Counted from the first letter of the stretch, positions 1 to 8,622 are shown. The stretch: DNA of 64,000 bases from an uncultured Blautia sp. (GCA_934394545.1 CAKRRG010000003.1:1-64000), one strand, 5' to 3'. Notes: generated by a model not told the origin, from the letters alone. Translations and numbers: made by a program.

Positions 1-2
1 AT

Positions 3-611
3 TACGAATCCAGTGATTTTTTGGAAACTGCAGACAGCGATACGTTAAAGCAGATTGCCCGCACAAGGGAATTAACACGGGAATATTATTTTTCTGATTA
101 TGGAGATATAGAAAAACGCACTTCCATTCTTCGGGAGCTGTTGGGTGGAATAGGAGAAAACGTGGTAATCGACACGCCTTTTCATTGTGACTATGGGAAA
201 AATATATTTTTGGGAAATGATGTGATAATCAATATGAATTGTACCTTTGTGGATAACAAAACGATCCGAATTGGTGACAGGGTATTGATTGCGTCAAATG
301 TGCAGATATATACATCTTCACATCCTGTCTTGCCACAGGAAAGGCTTGTGCCGGATTGGATGGAACGTCAGACAACATTTTTCAGAACCTATGCACGTCC
401 GATAGAGATAGAAAACAATGTCTGGATTGGCGGCGGCTGTATTCTTCTTCCCGGAGTCACTATAGGAGAAAACAGCGTGATAGGGGCTGGAAGCGTAGTT
501 ACCCGCCCTATCCCTCCTAATTGTGTTGCAGTAGGGAATCCATGCAGGGTGATACGTTATTTTGATACAGACAGGGAAAGGTGGCAGCATGAAGAAATTG
601 GGGAATTATAG
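3..611 (+). CDS. Sugar O-acetyltransferase (maltose/galactoside acetyltransferase family), 5' end outside window
   Basis: The protein has the left-handed beta-helix hexapeptide pattern of LacA/Maa acetyltransferases, which move an acetyl group from acetyl-CoA to a sugar hydroxyl in the cytoplasm. Visible family features are the N-terminal helix (TRELTREYYFSDYG), the core IFLGNDVIINMNCTFVDN, the catalytic-His region YTSSHPV and the C-terminal VWIGGGCILLPGVTIG followed by VAVGNPCRV. The frame stays open to base 3 with no stop, and the family normally has about 10-20 more residues in front, so the true start is probably upstream of the window. A TTG at 21 is the first possible internal start. 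The acceptor sugar cannot be read from sequence. Confidence 0.85.
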   Translation, partial: YESSDFLETADSDTLKQIARTRELTREYYFSDYGDIEKRTSILRELLGGIGENVVIDTPFHCDYGKNIFLGNDVIINMNCTFVDNKTIRIGDRVLIASNVQIYTSSHPVLPQERLVPDWMERQTTFFRTYARPIEIENNVWIGGGCILLPGVTIGENSVIGAGSVVTRPIPPNCVAVGNPCRVIRYFDTDRERWQHEEIGEL

Positions 612-667
612 AAGATTGATTAGAGCCTGGAAATATCGAAATATAACTGACTGAGCAATTTGATTGA

Positions 668-784
668 GGAGTTATTGAAAAAAGTGGTTTCCGCTTTGTA
701 AAGGAAAATACTCAAATTACAAGAAATGGAGATGAGCATATTTCTCTGTACTATGTATTAGATAATCCTTTAAAAATGAATTAG
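668..784 (+). pseudogene. Remnant of a GNAT-type acetyltransferase C-terminus
   Basis: A 38-codon frame without a start codon reads GVIEKSGFRFVKENTQ and ends in ISLYYVLDN plus a short tail. This resembles the final beta-strand region of GNAT N-acetyltransferases (a GF.F..E segment followed by a YYVL.. strand). It is preceded in frame by a stop, so only a fragment remains. The assignment rests on pattern resemblance alone. Confidence 0.35.
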
Positions 785-791
785 TTCAATT

Positions 792-925
792 TCAGAAAAA
801 ATTTTAAAAGTCCCGGAAAGCCAGTAACTACGCGGCTTCCGGGACTTTCATAATACGAAAAAATCACCTCATCCGAGATGCTCCACTTAGCAGGGCTATA
901 AGGATTCGAACCTTGAAATGACGGA
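792..925. repeat. Left copy of 134-bp direct repeat (tRNA-Gln 3' half plus terminator)
   Basis: This segment matches 10234-10367 at roughly 93% identity by eye over its whole length. It contains a stem-loop with arms AGTCCCGGAA..GCC and GGCTTCCGGGACT, and then, on the minus strand, the acceptor 3' strand and T-arm of tRNA-Gln (about 892-925). The match stops abruptly in the anticodon arm after TGACGGA, where the intact copy goes on to complete the tRNA. It looks like the far attachment-site copy of something inserted at the tRNA 3' end. A partial deletion of a second tRNA gene is the alternative. Confidence 0.75.
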
Positions 926-954
926 TCAAATGTTTGTAGAAAAGGAGTGTGAGA

Positions 955-983
955 TTGACACTCAATAAACTTAAAAGTAATAT
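955..983 (+). promoter_or_regulatory. Promoter of the antitoxin/toxin operon
   Basis: TTGACA (955-960), a 17-base spacer and TAATAT (978-983) form a near-consensus sigma-A promoter about 50 bases before the antitoxin start. It lies immediately inside the left repeat, so it belongs to the inserted segment. Confidence 0.7.
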
Positions 984-1033
984 ATAAACTAGTACCCCAA
1001 ATAACATGTATGCGTTATAAGAAGGAGATTACC

Positions 1034-1207
1034 ATGGAGAAAATTGAGACAGTTCAAGATTTCAAGCGATTTTTAAATAATAATCGTGATAAACTCCTTG
1101 AGCGTACAGTTCGAGTCGAGGAACTTCTGCCTGAGGATGAATGGATTCAGGATGATGAATGGGATGAGACATATAAACAGGAGGAACTTCGCAATGGGAA
1201 AATATAA
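1034..1207 (+). CDS. Putative antitoxin of a MazEF/PemIK-like type II toxin-antitoxin pair
   Basis: This is a 57-residue, very acidic protein (MEKIETVQDFKRFLNNNRDK...). The ATG at 1034 is chosen over 1010 because AAGGAGA sits 6-7 bases in front of it. It overlaps the start of the MazF-like toxin at 1194 by 14 bases, the usual antitoxin-first arrangement. The acidic C-terminal half (EDEWIQDDEWDET) fits an antitoxin tail that wraps the toxin. The toxin is disrupted, so this antitoxin is now an orphan. No DNA-binding fold is obvious, and the identification leans on context. Confidence 0.6.
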   Translation: MEKIETVQDFKRFLNNNRDKLLERTVRVEELLPEDEWIQDDEWDETYKQEELRNGKI

Positions 1208-1323
1208 TGTTGGCGATGTATGGTGGGTACATTTTCCATATAGAGATGAAGAAAAAGAAAAGAGAAGACCGGCAATTGTAATTGATGATGAAACAATTGC
1301 AATCCTTGCAATGTATGTTACTA
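1194..1323 (+). pseudogene. MazF/PemK-like endoribonuclease toxin, truncated by IS insertion
   Basis: From the ATG at 1194 the frame reads GDVWWVHFPYRDEEKEKRRP followed by AIVID, the conserved N-terminal strand-loop-strand of MazF/PemK ribonucleases (G.V(W)..FP..D...KRRPA.V). After about 43 codons the IS element begins at 1324 and the rest is lost. The sequence beyond the IS (from 2205) does not continue the MazF fold in this frame, so the 3' part was deleted or replaced. Only about 40% of a normal 110-residue toxin remains, and it is almost certainly inactive. Confidence 0.75.
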
Positions 1324-1409
1324 GAGCGTGTCTGAAAAATAAAAATTGCACAAAACGCATGTTTTATTTCCCTTTTTCATGATAAAATAAAGAAAAAGGG
1401 GTGTTCACT

Positions 1410-1808
1410 ATGTTGAGACGATATGAGTTGATTGATGAAGAATGGCTTCGCATTGAACCTTTATTACCTCCTGAAAATACTGGAAAACAAGGACGTCCAA
1501 GGAAAGACAATCGTATCATTATGAATGGAATTGTATGGCTTGCACGTAGTGGGGCACCTTGGCGCGATCTTCCTGAACGTTATGGTTCATGGAAAACTGT
1601 CTATAGCCGATTCCGCAAATGGATCGATGATGGTATCCTTGATAATATTTTCCGTATTTTAAGTCTTGAAGCAGAATTGGAAGAATTATCCATTGATGCT
1701 TCTATTATTCAGGCTTACCAGCATAGTGCCGGTGCAAAAAAAGGGGGCCTTCAAATGAAATCGGGCATAGCCGTGGAGGAGCCAGCACCAAAATCCATGC
1801 GGCAGTAG
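1410..1808 (+). CDS. IS5-family transposase, N-terminal frame (orfA)
   Basis: This holds the N-terminal DUF4096-like part of an IS5/IS427 transposase (RRYELIDEEWLRIEPLLPP, GAPWRDLPERYGSW) and the first catalytic Asp in LSIDASIIQAY. ATG 1410 is preferred over GTG 1401 because AAAAGGGG lies at the right distance. An A7G5 run at about 1736-1747 is a likely slippery site: a -1 shift there joins this frame to orfB. Without the shift the product ends in an unrelated tail (AVEEPAPKSMRQ). Confidence 0.85.
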   Translation: MLRRYELIDEEWLRIEPLLPPENTGKQGRPRKDNRIIMNGIVWLARSGAPWRDLPERYGSWKTVYSRFRKWIDDGILDNIFRILSLEAELEELSIDASIIQAYQHSAGAKKGGLQMKSGIAVEEPAPKSMRQ

Positions 1809-2173
1809 ATGCCTATGGATATCCAGTTTATTTAATGATCAGTGAGGGACAGCGTAATGATATCAATTATGCAATCCCTTTGCTCGATCAAATTGAAATA
1901 AACGGAAGCAATGTGTTAGCTGACCGAGGATATGACAGTAATAAATTACTTGATTATGTGTACGCCCGCGGTGGAGAGCCAACCATTCCATCCCGAAAGG
2001 GAGCTAAATTTGAACGTCATTGTGATTGGTGGTTATACAAAGAACGCCATTTAGTAGAAAAGTATTTTCTGAAATTAAAAGCATTCCGACGAATCGCTAC
2101 ACGTTATGACAAATTAGCTGCAACCTACTTGGGATTTATTTGTATCGCCTCAATATTAATTTGGTTAAAATAA
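1742..2173 (+). CDS. IS5-family transposase, C-terminal frame (orfB), read by -1 frameshift
   Basis: After the shift the frame runs SNEIGHSRGGASTKIHAAVD and on, the RNase-H-fold transposase core. The second catalytic Asp is in VLADRGYDSN and the Glu in HLVEKYFLKLKAFRRIATRY. The first ATG in this frame is at 1835, but the family makes ORFAB by frameshifting, so the start given here is the shift region. All three DDE residues are present across the two frames, so the transposase may be functional. Confidence 0.8.
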   Translation, partial: RGPSNEIGHSRGGASTKIHAAVDAYGYPVYLMISEGQRNDINYAIPLLDQIEINGSNVLADRGYDSNKLLDYVYARGGEPTIPSRKGAKFERHCDWWLYKERHLVEKYFLKLKAFRRIATRYDKLAATYLGFICIASILIWLK

Positions 2174-2204
2174 ACAATTTAAAATGTTTTTCAGACACGC
2201 TCTA

Positions 2205-2342
2205 GCCGACGCGCTGGCGTCTTGGTACAATGGAAGTTATGAAGATGAAAAGAAGAATGAGAATCCAAAGGGCAGAAGAGGGTCGCCGGATGGAGATACT
2301 CTTTGTGAACGATTAAAATCAGCGCAGGGGGGAGATAGATAA
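2205..2342 (+). pseudogene. C-terminal fragment of an unknown gene, coupled to the sensor kinase
   Basis: Right after the IS a frame reads ADALASWYNGSYEDEKKNEN.. and ends in a TAATG overlap with the histidine kinase start (stop 2340-2342, ATG 2342). Such tight coupling suggests it is the true 3' end of the gene that once preceded the kinase in its operon. Its 5' part was lost together with the end of the toxin gene. I do not recognise the family. Confidence 0.45.
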
Positions 2343-4093
2343 TGATACAGAAGCTGTGGAAAAGAAATAATTCGCTGAAAAACCGATTATTTCAGCTTAT
2401 CATGCTTGGCACGATAGTGAGTATTCTGGTCAGCTTTATTTTATCCCGGGTGACGATCTCTTCCGTGGAAAAGGAACAGATTCACAGTGCAATGCAGTTT
2501 TCGCTTGATCAGATCTGCTCCTGCTTTGATCAGGGGTATTTGAATCTGGTGAATATCATGCAGAACCTTGAGGCAAAGGGAAGCTGCGGTGAGGCTGTTA
2601 TCACTTATCTGGAGCAGCCGGAAACCTACGATAAGCGCGTACAAAAGCAGCACGTTGAAGAACAGATTGCAAATACTTTATTTACCAATCTGAATGTCAG
2701 ATGGATTTCTTATCAGGATTCAGAAAGCGGAGAGGTATTGTTTTCAGGAGGAAGCGTTTACGGAGAGACAACGGAACAGGCGAAAAAGCTGAAGCAGATG
2801 GGAGACAATCTGTTTTATGGAATTGAAAACAGCAGTAATGCTTATCATTCCAAATATCTGATTTCCATGAAAAAAGAAAAACAATATTTTGAAAATGATC
2901 TGCTGGATATCTACCTGGCACTTCAGATAGATAATACGGATAAAGCAGACTATAAACTGCTGCAGTTGGACGAGAACATGAAGATCATCTATTCGGAATG
3001 TGCAGATTTCCAGGAGGGGGAAACACTGGATATTGCAAGGGGAGAGGAGAAAACGGAAGAGGGTTTTCAACGGAACGGGTATTATTTACTGTTAAAGAAG
3101 AATCAAATGGGATTTTATTATGCGCTAAGCCTGCCGCTGTCGGTCTACAACCGTGAAACCAATATCTGGCAGAAAAGAAGCATCATTGTTTCGTTGATCA
3201 TATTAGCCTTATTCTATAGCATTGTCCTGGCAATTTACCAAATGATTGGAAAACCGATCAGAAAGCTGCGGGAGGAAATAAAAGAGACAGGAAAAGGAAA
3301 TTTTGAAGCCATTAAAAGTGATATGGGAATAGAGGAGTTTGATCAGGTGCTGGAAACCATCAGTCAGATGCGCAGAAATATTAAGCAGCTTCAAGAGCAG
3401 GAAAGGACAGGATACGAGCTACGCAAAAAGGCAGAGTTGGAAAAGCTGATGTATCAGATCAACCCGCATTTCGTATTAAATACCCTGTATTCTGTACAAT
3501 GGATGGCACAGAAGGAGGGAAATCTGGAAATCCGTGGGTTTGTCCATGATCTGATGGTCATTTTGTCGTATAATCTTGGAAAAGAAAAAGCAGTCAGTAC
3601 GCTGCGCACAGAGGTAGAAATCGCGAGTAAATACATTGAAATTCAAAAACAGCGGTATGATTTTGAGATTATGCTGGAGGTGGAGGAAGGTGAGTATCTG
3701 GATGAACCGACCATCCGTATGCTTTTGCAGCCGTTAATAGAGAATTCCCTTCAGCATGGCCTTGGGGAAAGCGGAAGACTGGAATTGTGGATTTTTGAAG
3801 ATACGTCTCGAAATTATGCGGCGATTATTGTACGGGATTATGGCGAGGGGCTGAATATGGAGGAGTACGACAGGATCTGCCGTCCCCTTGGCGTGGAGCC
3901 GGAAAGCCCGCAAAAAGCCGGAATTGGTTTTCGTTACGTACGATATATGTTGGAGTCCTTTTATGGAGAAAAGGCAATCTTGAATGTAAACAGTGCTATA
4001 GGCAAAGGGACAAAAATTAATATACTGATACCATTGCGGGAACGTGCCGGAGGGCACAGACCTGGTGAAAACATAGGGGAGGAAAAACATTGA
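2342..4093 (+). CDS. YesM/LytS-type sensor histidine kinase
   Basis: A 583-residue membrane kinase. TM1 lies at about residues 17-37, followed by an extracellular sensor of about 240 residues, TM2 at about 280-300, HAMP and a coiled linker (about 300-365). The His_kinase domain (PF06580) has the phospho-accepting His at about 376 in YQINPHFVLNTLY. The HATPase has the N-box LLQPLIENSLQHGL and the G-box AGIGFRYVRYML. It starts in a TAATG overlap with the preceding fragment and ends in an ATTGA overlap with the response regulator, so the two are translationally coupled. The downstream lipoprotein and amylase suggest it senses an alpha-glucan breakdown product; that is inference. Confidence 0.9.
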   Translation: MIQKLWKRNNSLKNRLFQLIMLGTIVSILVSFILSRVTISSVEKEQIHSAMQFSLDQICSCFDQGYLNLVNIMQNLEAKGSCGEAVITYLEQPETYDKRVQKQHVEEQIANTLFTNLNVRWISYQDSESGEVLFSGGSVYGETTEQAKKLKQMGDNLFYGIENSSNAYHSKYLISMKKEKQYFENDLLDIYLALQIDNTDKADYKLLQLDENMKIIYSECADFQEGETLDIARGEEKTEEGFQRNGYYLLLKKNQMGFYYALSLPLSVYNRETNIWQKRSIIVSLIILALFYSIVLAIYQMIGKPIRKLREEIKETGKGNFEAIKSDMGIEEFDQVLETISQMRRNIKQLQEQERTGYELRKKAELEKLMYQINPHFVLNTLYSVQWMAQKEGNLEIRGFVHDLMVILSYNLGKEKAVSTLRTEVEIASKYIEIQKQRYDFEIMLEVEEGEYLDEPTIRMLLQPLIENSLQHGLGESGRLELWIFEDTSRNYAAIIVRDYGEGLNMEEYDRICRPLGVEPESPQKAGIGFRYVRYMLESFYGEKAILNVNSAIGKGTKINILIPLRERAGGHRPGENIGEEKH

Positions 4094-5106
4094 TTAAAGT
4101 TCTGATCGTGGATGATGACAAGCTGGCACGGAAGGGGATTATCTCCCTGCTTCATTGGGAAAAGCATCAGATGGTGGTAGTCGGAGATGTGCAAAATGGC
4201 AAAGAGGCGTTGAAATTTTTGAATGAACAGGAAGCAGACCTGATTTTTGTGGATATTGATATGCCGGAGATGGACGGGATTACATTTATGGAGCAGTGTA
4301 GCGCAAAGAATTCAGAGATACGGTTTGTCGTGCTGACATTTTATGAAGAATTTTCATATGCCCAGGCAGCAATCCGCCTGGGGTGCCTAGAATATATTTC
4401 TAAAGCCTCGCTTGAATTTACAGACGGCGATTCTCTTTTGGATAGAATTGAAAAAAAGTTTGACGAACGAAATCAGGGATTCATCCGAAATAAAGACGGA
4501 GCTGGGGAGGAATGGGAAGAAATAAAAGAGCAGTGGAACAGTCTGTATTGGATTTTTGATACGATTTTTTACAAAAATCTGATGGCGTTTACGAAAGTAT
4601 GGCATCCTAAGACGCGGATTCTGGAACGCCAGATCGTGAAATGTATTGGAAAGGCGGATAACTTGCTTGGACGCAGTGAGACAGATGTCCCCTGGTTTCA
4701 GTCAGAAGATGAAATGATGGATTGGGTGGATCAGATACGTTCGGAATACAGGAACAGTGATAAACTTGCAGGTAATGAATTTGCGACTATATTAAAGGCA
4801 GTAAAATTGATCGAGCAACGATATACAGAACCCCTTCATGCCACGGAGGTGGCCTCGAAAATCGGGATGAGCAGAAGCTATTTTAGCGTAAAGTTTAAAA
4901 AATATACGGGAAGCACATTTGGCGATTTCATTCAGAATCTTAGAATGCAGAAGGCAGAAGAGCTGCTTTTGCATACGAACCTTGGCATTATGGAGATTGC
5001 ATGGAAAAGTGGCTATGAGGATGTTTACTATTTTAATCGTGTTTTTCGGGAAAAATTTCAATGTAGCCCTGCAGAATACCGGAAAAGAGAGAAGGAACAG
5101 GAATGA
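4090..5106 (+). CDS. YesN-type response regulator, AraC family output
   Basis: An N-terminal receiver domain (about 1-120, DDD cluster in LIVDDDKLARKG, phospho-acceptor Asp54 in LIFVDIDMPEMDG) is followed by a short linker and a C-terminal AraC double helix-turn-helix (about 240-335; VASKIGMSRSYFSVKFKK and a second helix pair ending in FQCSPAEYRK). At 338 residues it is shorter than typical YesN proteins of about 500, lacking most of the middle region. It uses a TTG start at 4090 behind GGGGAGG. It is probably phosphorylated by the upstream kinase and activates nearby carbohydrate genes. Confidence 0.9.
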   Translation: MIKVLIVDDDKLARKGIISLLHWEKHQMVVVGDVQNGKEALKFLNEQEADLIFVDIDMPEMDGITFMEQCSAKNSEIRFVVLTFYEEFSYAQAAIRLGCLEYISKASLEFTDGDSLLDRIEKKFDERNQGFIRNKDGAGEEWEEIKEQWNSLYWIFDTIFYKNLMAFTKVWHPKTRILERQIVKCIGKADNLLGRSETDVPWFQSEDEMMDWVDQIRSEYRNSDKLAGNEFATILKAVKLIEQRYTEPLHATEVASKIGMSRSYFSVKFKKYTGSTFGDFIQNLRMQKAEELLLHTNLGIMEIAWKSGYEDVYYFNRVFREKFQCSPAEYRKREKEQE

Positions 5107-6719
5107 AAAGGAAATGGTTAGGAGGAATTGGAATACTGACAATCTTGAGCGTATGTGGGTATGGTTGTTGGAAATCCGGTAATGCACAGGAAGCAGAGTG
5201 CGAACAGGTGATTCATCTGGGGGCAGTATTGGAGGAAAATGTTTCTTTTCCGGAGGGTGAAACAGTAGAGGACAATCAGATACTGGATCGGATCCAGAAG
5301 GACCTGGGTATACGTGTGGTATATGACTGGATTTATTCGACAAAGGAATTTGAGCGGAATATAGACATGCATATCGCCTGCGATGCTTTGCCGGAGGCGT
5401 TAATGGTAGGAGAGGCACAATACCTGCAAATGCTGGAATACGGACAGCTTCAGCCGGTAACGGAATTATATGAACAGATGGTTTCGGATCAGGCGAAAGC
5501 CTTTGTGGAAAGCGGAGGCGAAGAAATGCTGGAAGCCGTGTGGGTAGACGGAGAAATGATGGCGATCCCCTTTCCGAATCTGACAGCCAGTGGAATCAAT
5601 GTTATGTGGATCAGGAAAGACTGGCTGGACGAACTGGGACTGGAGCCTCCGTGTACAATCAAGGAGGTAATTCGTGCAGGCGAGTTGTTTACAGAGCATC
5701 AGATGGGAGGAGAAGGAACCGTTGGCATTTTAGGCCCGGGGATCGATGAAGAGTTGACTGCCGTTGGCAAGTGCTGCTTTGGTCTGACGCCTCTGTTTAG
5801 TGCTTTTCATGCGTATCCCAAATATTGGCTGAAGGATGAGGAGGGAAATCTGATTTATGGATCGGTGCAAAAGGAAGTCAGAGAAGCCTTGAAGACTTTA
5901 GCAGAATTGTATAAAGAGGGCGTGCTGGATCAGGAAATATTCCTGCGACAGGATGTGTTAGAGGTGTTAAATGAAGGAAAGGCAGGAATTTTCTTCGGCC
6001 CCTGGTGGGCGGCAGAACGGCTGGAGAAGGATATCATTGAAAATAAAAGCGAATGGCAGGCATACGGAGCACCGTTGGATGAGGATGGGCAGTATATTTG
6101 TGTGATGCCGCCCAAAGCAAATCAGTATCTGGTCATCCATCAAAAATGCCAGGATCCGGAGGCGGTAATCGATATCTTAAATTATGGGATCAATCTGGAA
6201 TATGGCTTGAGAAAGGAGGACAACAACATAAACATATTGGCTTATCCTCTTGGCTGGGAGTATGATTTCGCAGATGAGCTGGAATATATATGGAAGGAGC
6301 TGGATCAGGTAATGCAGGGAGAAGAACAAACGAGTGATTTTTCCGGGCATAAATTGATTCAGGAAGATATGGATAACCTGAATCTGTTAAACAGGTTTCC
6401 ATACGATCATTTCGGAATGGAAGATTATCAGGAAGGAAATAACACCTGCTTTATCCGTCTGTATGGGATCATAAACGGAGTACGGCCGATCGCAGATCAG
6501 GAATATTTGCCGGTGGATAATCTGTTTTCCGGAACAACAGAGACGATGAAGGCAAAGTGGAAATTCCTGAAGAATCTGGAAGAACAGACATATGCAAAAA
6601 TAATTCTGGGAAAGGAACCGATCGAGACGTTTGACAAGTTTGTAGATACATGGAAGGAAAACGGGGGACTGAAAATCCAGGAGGAAGTAAATGCATATTA
6701 TGCGGGATTAGAAAATTGA
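5103..6719 (+). CDS. Extracellular solute-binding protein (family 1-like), likely membrane-attached
   Basis: A 538-residue exported protein with an N-terminal signal segment (MKRKWLGGIGILTILSVCGY). A Cys in CGYGCWK could act as a lipidation site, though the lipobox is weak. The body resembles the long solute-binding proteins of YesM/YesN loci (WIRKDWLDELGLEPPCTIKE, GIFFGPWWAAERLEKDI). It starts in an ATGA overlap with the response regulator. No ABC permease is present next to it, so it may present ligand to the kinase or serve a transporter elsewhere. The substrate is unknown; the amylase downstream hints at malto-oligosaccharides. Confidence 0.8.
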   Translation: MKRKWLGGIGILTILSVCGYGCWKSGNAQEAECEQVIHLGAVLEENVSFPEGETVEDNQILDRIQKDLGIRVVYDWIYSTKEFERNIDMHIACDALPEALMVGEAQYLQMLEYGQLQPVTELYEQMVSDQAKAFVESGGEEMLEAVWVDGEMMAIPFPNLTASGINVMWIRKDWLDELGLEPPCTIKEVIRAGELFTEHQMGGEGTVGILGPGIDEELTAVGKCCFGLTPLFSAFHAYPKYWLKDEEGNLIYGSVQKEVREALKTLAELYKEGVLDQEIFLRQDVLEVLNEGKAGIFFGPWWAAERLEKDIIENKSEWQAYGAPLDEDGQYICVMPPKANQYLVIHQKCQDPEAVIDILNYGINLEYGLRKEDNNINILAYPLGWEYDFADELEYIWKELDQVMQGEEQTSDFSGHKLIQEDMDNLNLLNRFPYDHFGMEDYQEGNNTCFIRLYGIINGVRPIADQEYLPVDNLFSGTTETMKAKWKFLKNLEEQTYAKIILGKEPIETFDKFVDTWKENGGLKIQEEVNAYYAGLEN

Positions 6720-6733
6720 TAAAAAATAAGAGA

Positions 6734-6823
6734 ACAATTTTAAAATTGTAATAAGAAATAAAAAATAATATCCTAAAATAAAGACACATCTCCATTGAGG
6801 TATTTGTGCTAAACTGCTAAAAT
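6734..6823 (+). promoter_or_regulatory. Palindrome and promoter ahead of the amylase gene
   Basis: A 16-bp palindrome ACAATTTTAAAATTGT lies at 6734-6749 (no adjacent T-run, so more operator-like than terminator-like). TTGAGG (6795-6800), a 17-base spacer and TAAAAT (6818-6823) form a plausible sigma-A promoter just before the amylase ribosome site. The amylase may therefore be transcribed separately from the kinase operon. Confidence 0.5.
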
Positions 6824-6855
6824 ACACACAAATAAATAAAGGGGGTATGTGTTAT

Positions 6856-8622
6856 ATGAACAAAAACACAGGAAAAAAACTCATGGTTACGATGGTGGCT
6901 GCTGCTATGGCATTGGGAACGGGAACTACCTCTTTTGCAGCTACCGGTAACACAAATGCAGAAGTGCAGGAAGGTGGAAACTGGTACGAAATGATGGTAA
7001 GCAGCTTTTGCGACAGTGACGGAGACGGAATAGGAGATTTCCGTGGAGCTGAGCAGAAGCTGGATTACCTTGAAAGTCTGGGAATCACAGGAATCTGGGT
7101 TATGCCGATCAATAAGTCAAATTCGTCGCCATACAGTACGATAGACTATTACGGTCTGAATCCGGATCTTGGAACGATGCAGGATCTGAAATCCTTTTTA
7201 AGTGCGGCGCATGAAAGAGGAATCCAGGTGATTATGGATCTGGTAGTCAACCATTGTGCATACAATAATCCCTGGTTTGAGGCTGCGTTAGAAGGACCGG
7301 TTCTGAAAGATGGTAGTAAAAACAAGTATTTTGACTGGTTTAATTTCGTACCTAAGGATGCAAACTTTGTAGATAAGACAGCACTTGAGATCCAGGAAGA
7401 GCGGAATGCATATGAGTTGGAACATGGATCTCTGGAAGGCTGGGAGGAGCAGTACCCGATGACAGGCGGTACGTATTCGGGGGATAATGCCAACGGAAGA
7501 TTTGAATCCGTTTGGTGGACAACGGATCAGCTTCCGGATGATTCACCTTATAAGGGCAAAGAATTTGATTATACCTGGATCGATATTTTCCAGGATAATG
7601 TGCCGGATCTGAATTTTGATAATCCGGAAGTACGTCAAGAGTTTATTGACTGTGCGAATTTCTGGCTGAATCTGGGATTTGACGGTTTCCGACTGGATGC
7701 TGCACGCCACATTTTCGGAGATTATCTGTCAAATATTTACAGTGATGAGATTTTTGCCAAAAATATGGGCTTCTGGAAAGAATTTAGCGAAGGAGTACGT
7801 AAAGAGCATCCCGACACATATCTGATTGCAGAAGTATGGGACAAAGATGCCAGCCACATGACACCGTTTATTGAAGGCGGATATCTGGACAGTCTCTATA
7901 ATTTCAATTTAGGCAGCAAGATGCTGACAGCAGCAAAAAATGAGTCTACAGAATATCAGTATGTAGAGGGTGAAGACAAGCTGACCGAGGAAGAGAACAA
8001 TGATTTGAATATTGCAGAAGATCTGATTGCATATTATGAGACTTGCAATGAGATTTCCAACGGAAAATTCATTGACTGTCCGTTCCTGTCCAACCATGAC
8101 CAGCAGCGTGTAATGGCTCAGCTGGAGGGCAATCAGGATCATGCCCGTACAGCAGCTTCTCTGCTTGCTACTATGCCGGGAAATTCATTCCTGTTTTTCC
8201 AGGAGGAGTTGGGAGCCACCAAGAGCTGGGATGATGAAGGCATGATCAAGATGCCGTGGACAGAGGAGATGGCCAAAGAAGGACTTACTGTTGATGCAGC
8301 TTTAGCAGGAGAAAATCCGCTGTTTAACTATTATACAGAAATTCTGAATCTGAAAAAGAATTCCGATGTACTCAGAAATGGTGATATCGATGTATATGAA
8401 ACAGAGGATCAGGGAATCGAGTCGTTCATTCGTATGACCAAGGACGAGAGCCTGTTGGTACTGGTAAATCTGACCGGAGAAACAAAGGAACTGGATCTGA
8501 AGACGTCAGAGGTTTACGGTGATTTCACGAGTGTTTTCTTCCAGAGTGCAGATGATAAAGAAAGTAAACTGGAGGGCAGTCACGTAACGATCAGCCCGTA
8601 TACACTGCTTGTTTTGGAATAA
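6856..8622 (+). CDS. Secreted alpha-amylase family protein (glycoside hydrolase family 13)
   Basis: A 588-residue protein with a Sec signal peptide (MNKNTGKKLMVTMVAAAMAL.., likely cut after TSFA). The GH13 barrel shows all the usual signatures: calcium-binding DSDGDGIGDFRG, region I DLVVNHC, the nucleophile Asp in GFRLDAARHIF, the acid Glu in LIAEVWD and the transition-state Asp in FLSNHDQQR. It hydrolyses alpha-glucosidic bonds of starch-like polymers or malto-oligosaccharides outside the cell. ATG 6856 is chosen over 6847 because the GGGGGT ribosome site abuts 6847. There is no wall anchor or starch-binding module, so it is probably released or lost to the medium. Confidence 0.93.
   Translation: MNKNTGKKLMVTMVAAAMALGTGTTSFAATGNTNAEVQEGGNWYEMMVSSFCDSDGDGIGDFRGAEQKLDYLESLGITGIWVMPINKSNSSPYSTIDYYGLNPDLGTMQDLKSFLSAAHERGIQVIMDLVVNHCAYNNPWFEAALEGPVLKDGSKNKYFDWFNFVPKDANFVDKTALEIQEERNAYELEHGSLEGWEEQYPMTGGTYSGDNANGRFESVWWTTDQLPDDSPYKGKEFDYTWIDIFQDNVPDLNFDNPEVRQEFIDCANFWLNLGFDGFRLDAARHIFGDYLSNIYSDEIFAKNMGFWKEFSEGVRKEHPDTYLIAEVWDKDASHMTPFIEGGYLDSLYNFNLGSKMLTAAKNESTEYQYVEGEDKLTEEENNDLNIAEDLIAYYETCNEISNGKFIDCPFLSNHDQQRVMAQLEGNQDHARTAASLLATMPGNSFLFFQEELGATKSWDDEGMIKMPWTEEMAKEGLTVDAALAGENPLFNYYTEILNLKKNSDVLRNGDIDVYETEDQGIESFIRMTKDESLLVLVNLTGETKELDLKTSEVYGDFTSVFFQSADDKESKLEGSHVTISPYTLLVLE

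Larger units (their letters stand above)
1324..2202 (+). mobile_element. IS5-family insertion sequence (IS427-like group), 879 bp
   Basis: The ends are perfect 16-bp inverted repeats, GAGCGTGTCTGAAAAA at 1324-1339 and its complement ending at 2202. They are flanked by TA on both sides (1322-1323 and 2203-2204), consistent with a TA target duplication. Inside are two overlapping reading frames of a DDE transposase joined by a frameshift. Length, TA target and split transposase all match the IS427 group of IS5. It interrupts the MazF-like toxin gene. Confidence 0.9.

Noticed and set aside
892..925. A second functional tRNA-Gln
   Set aside because: The sequence leaves the tRNA pattern in the anticodon arm, and the D-arm and acceptor 5' strand are absent. 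Only a fragment remains.
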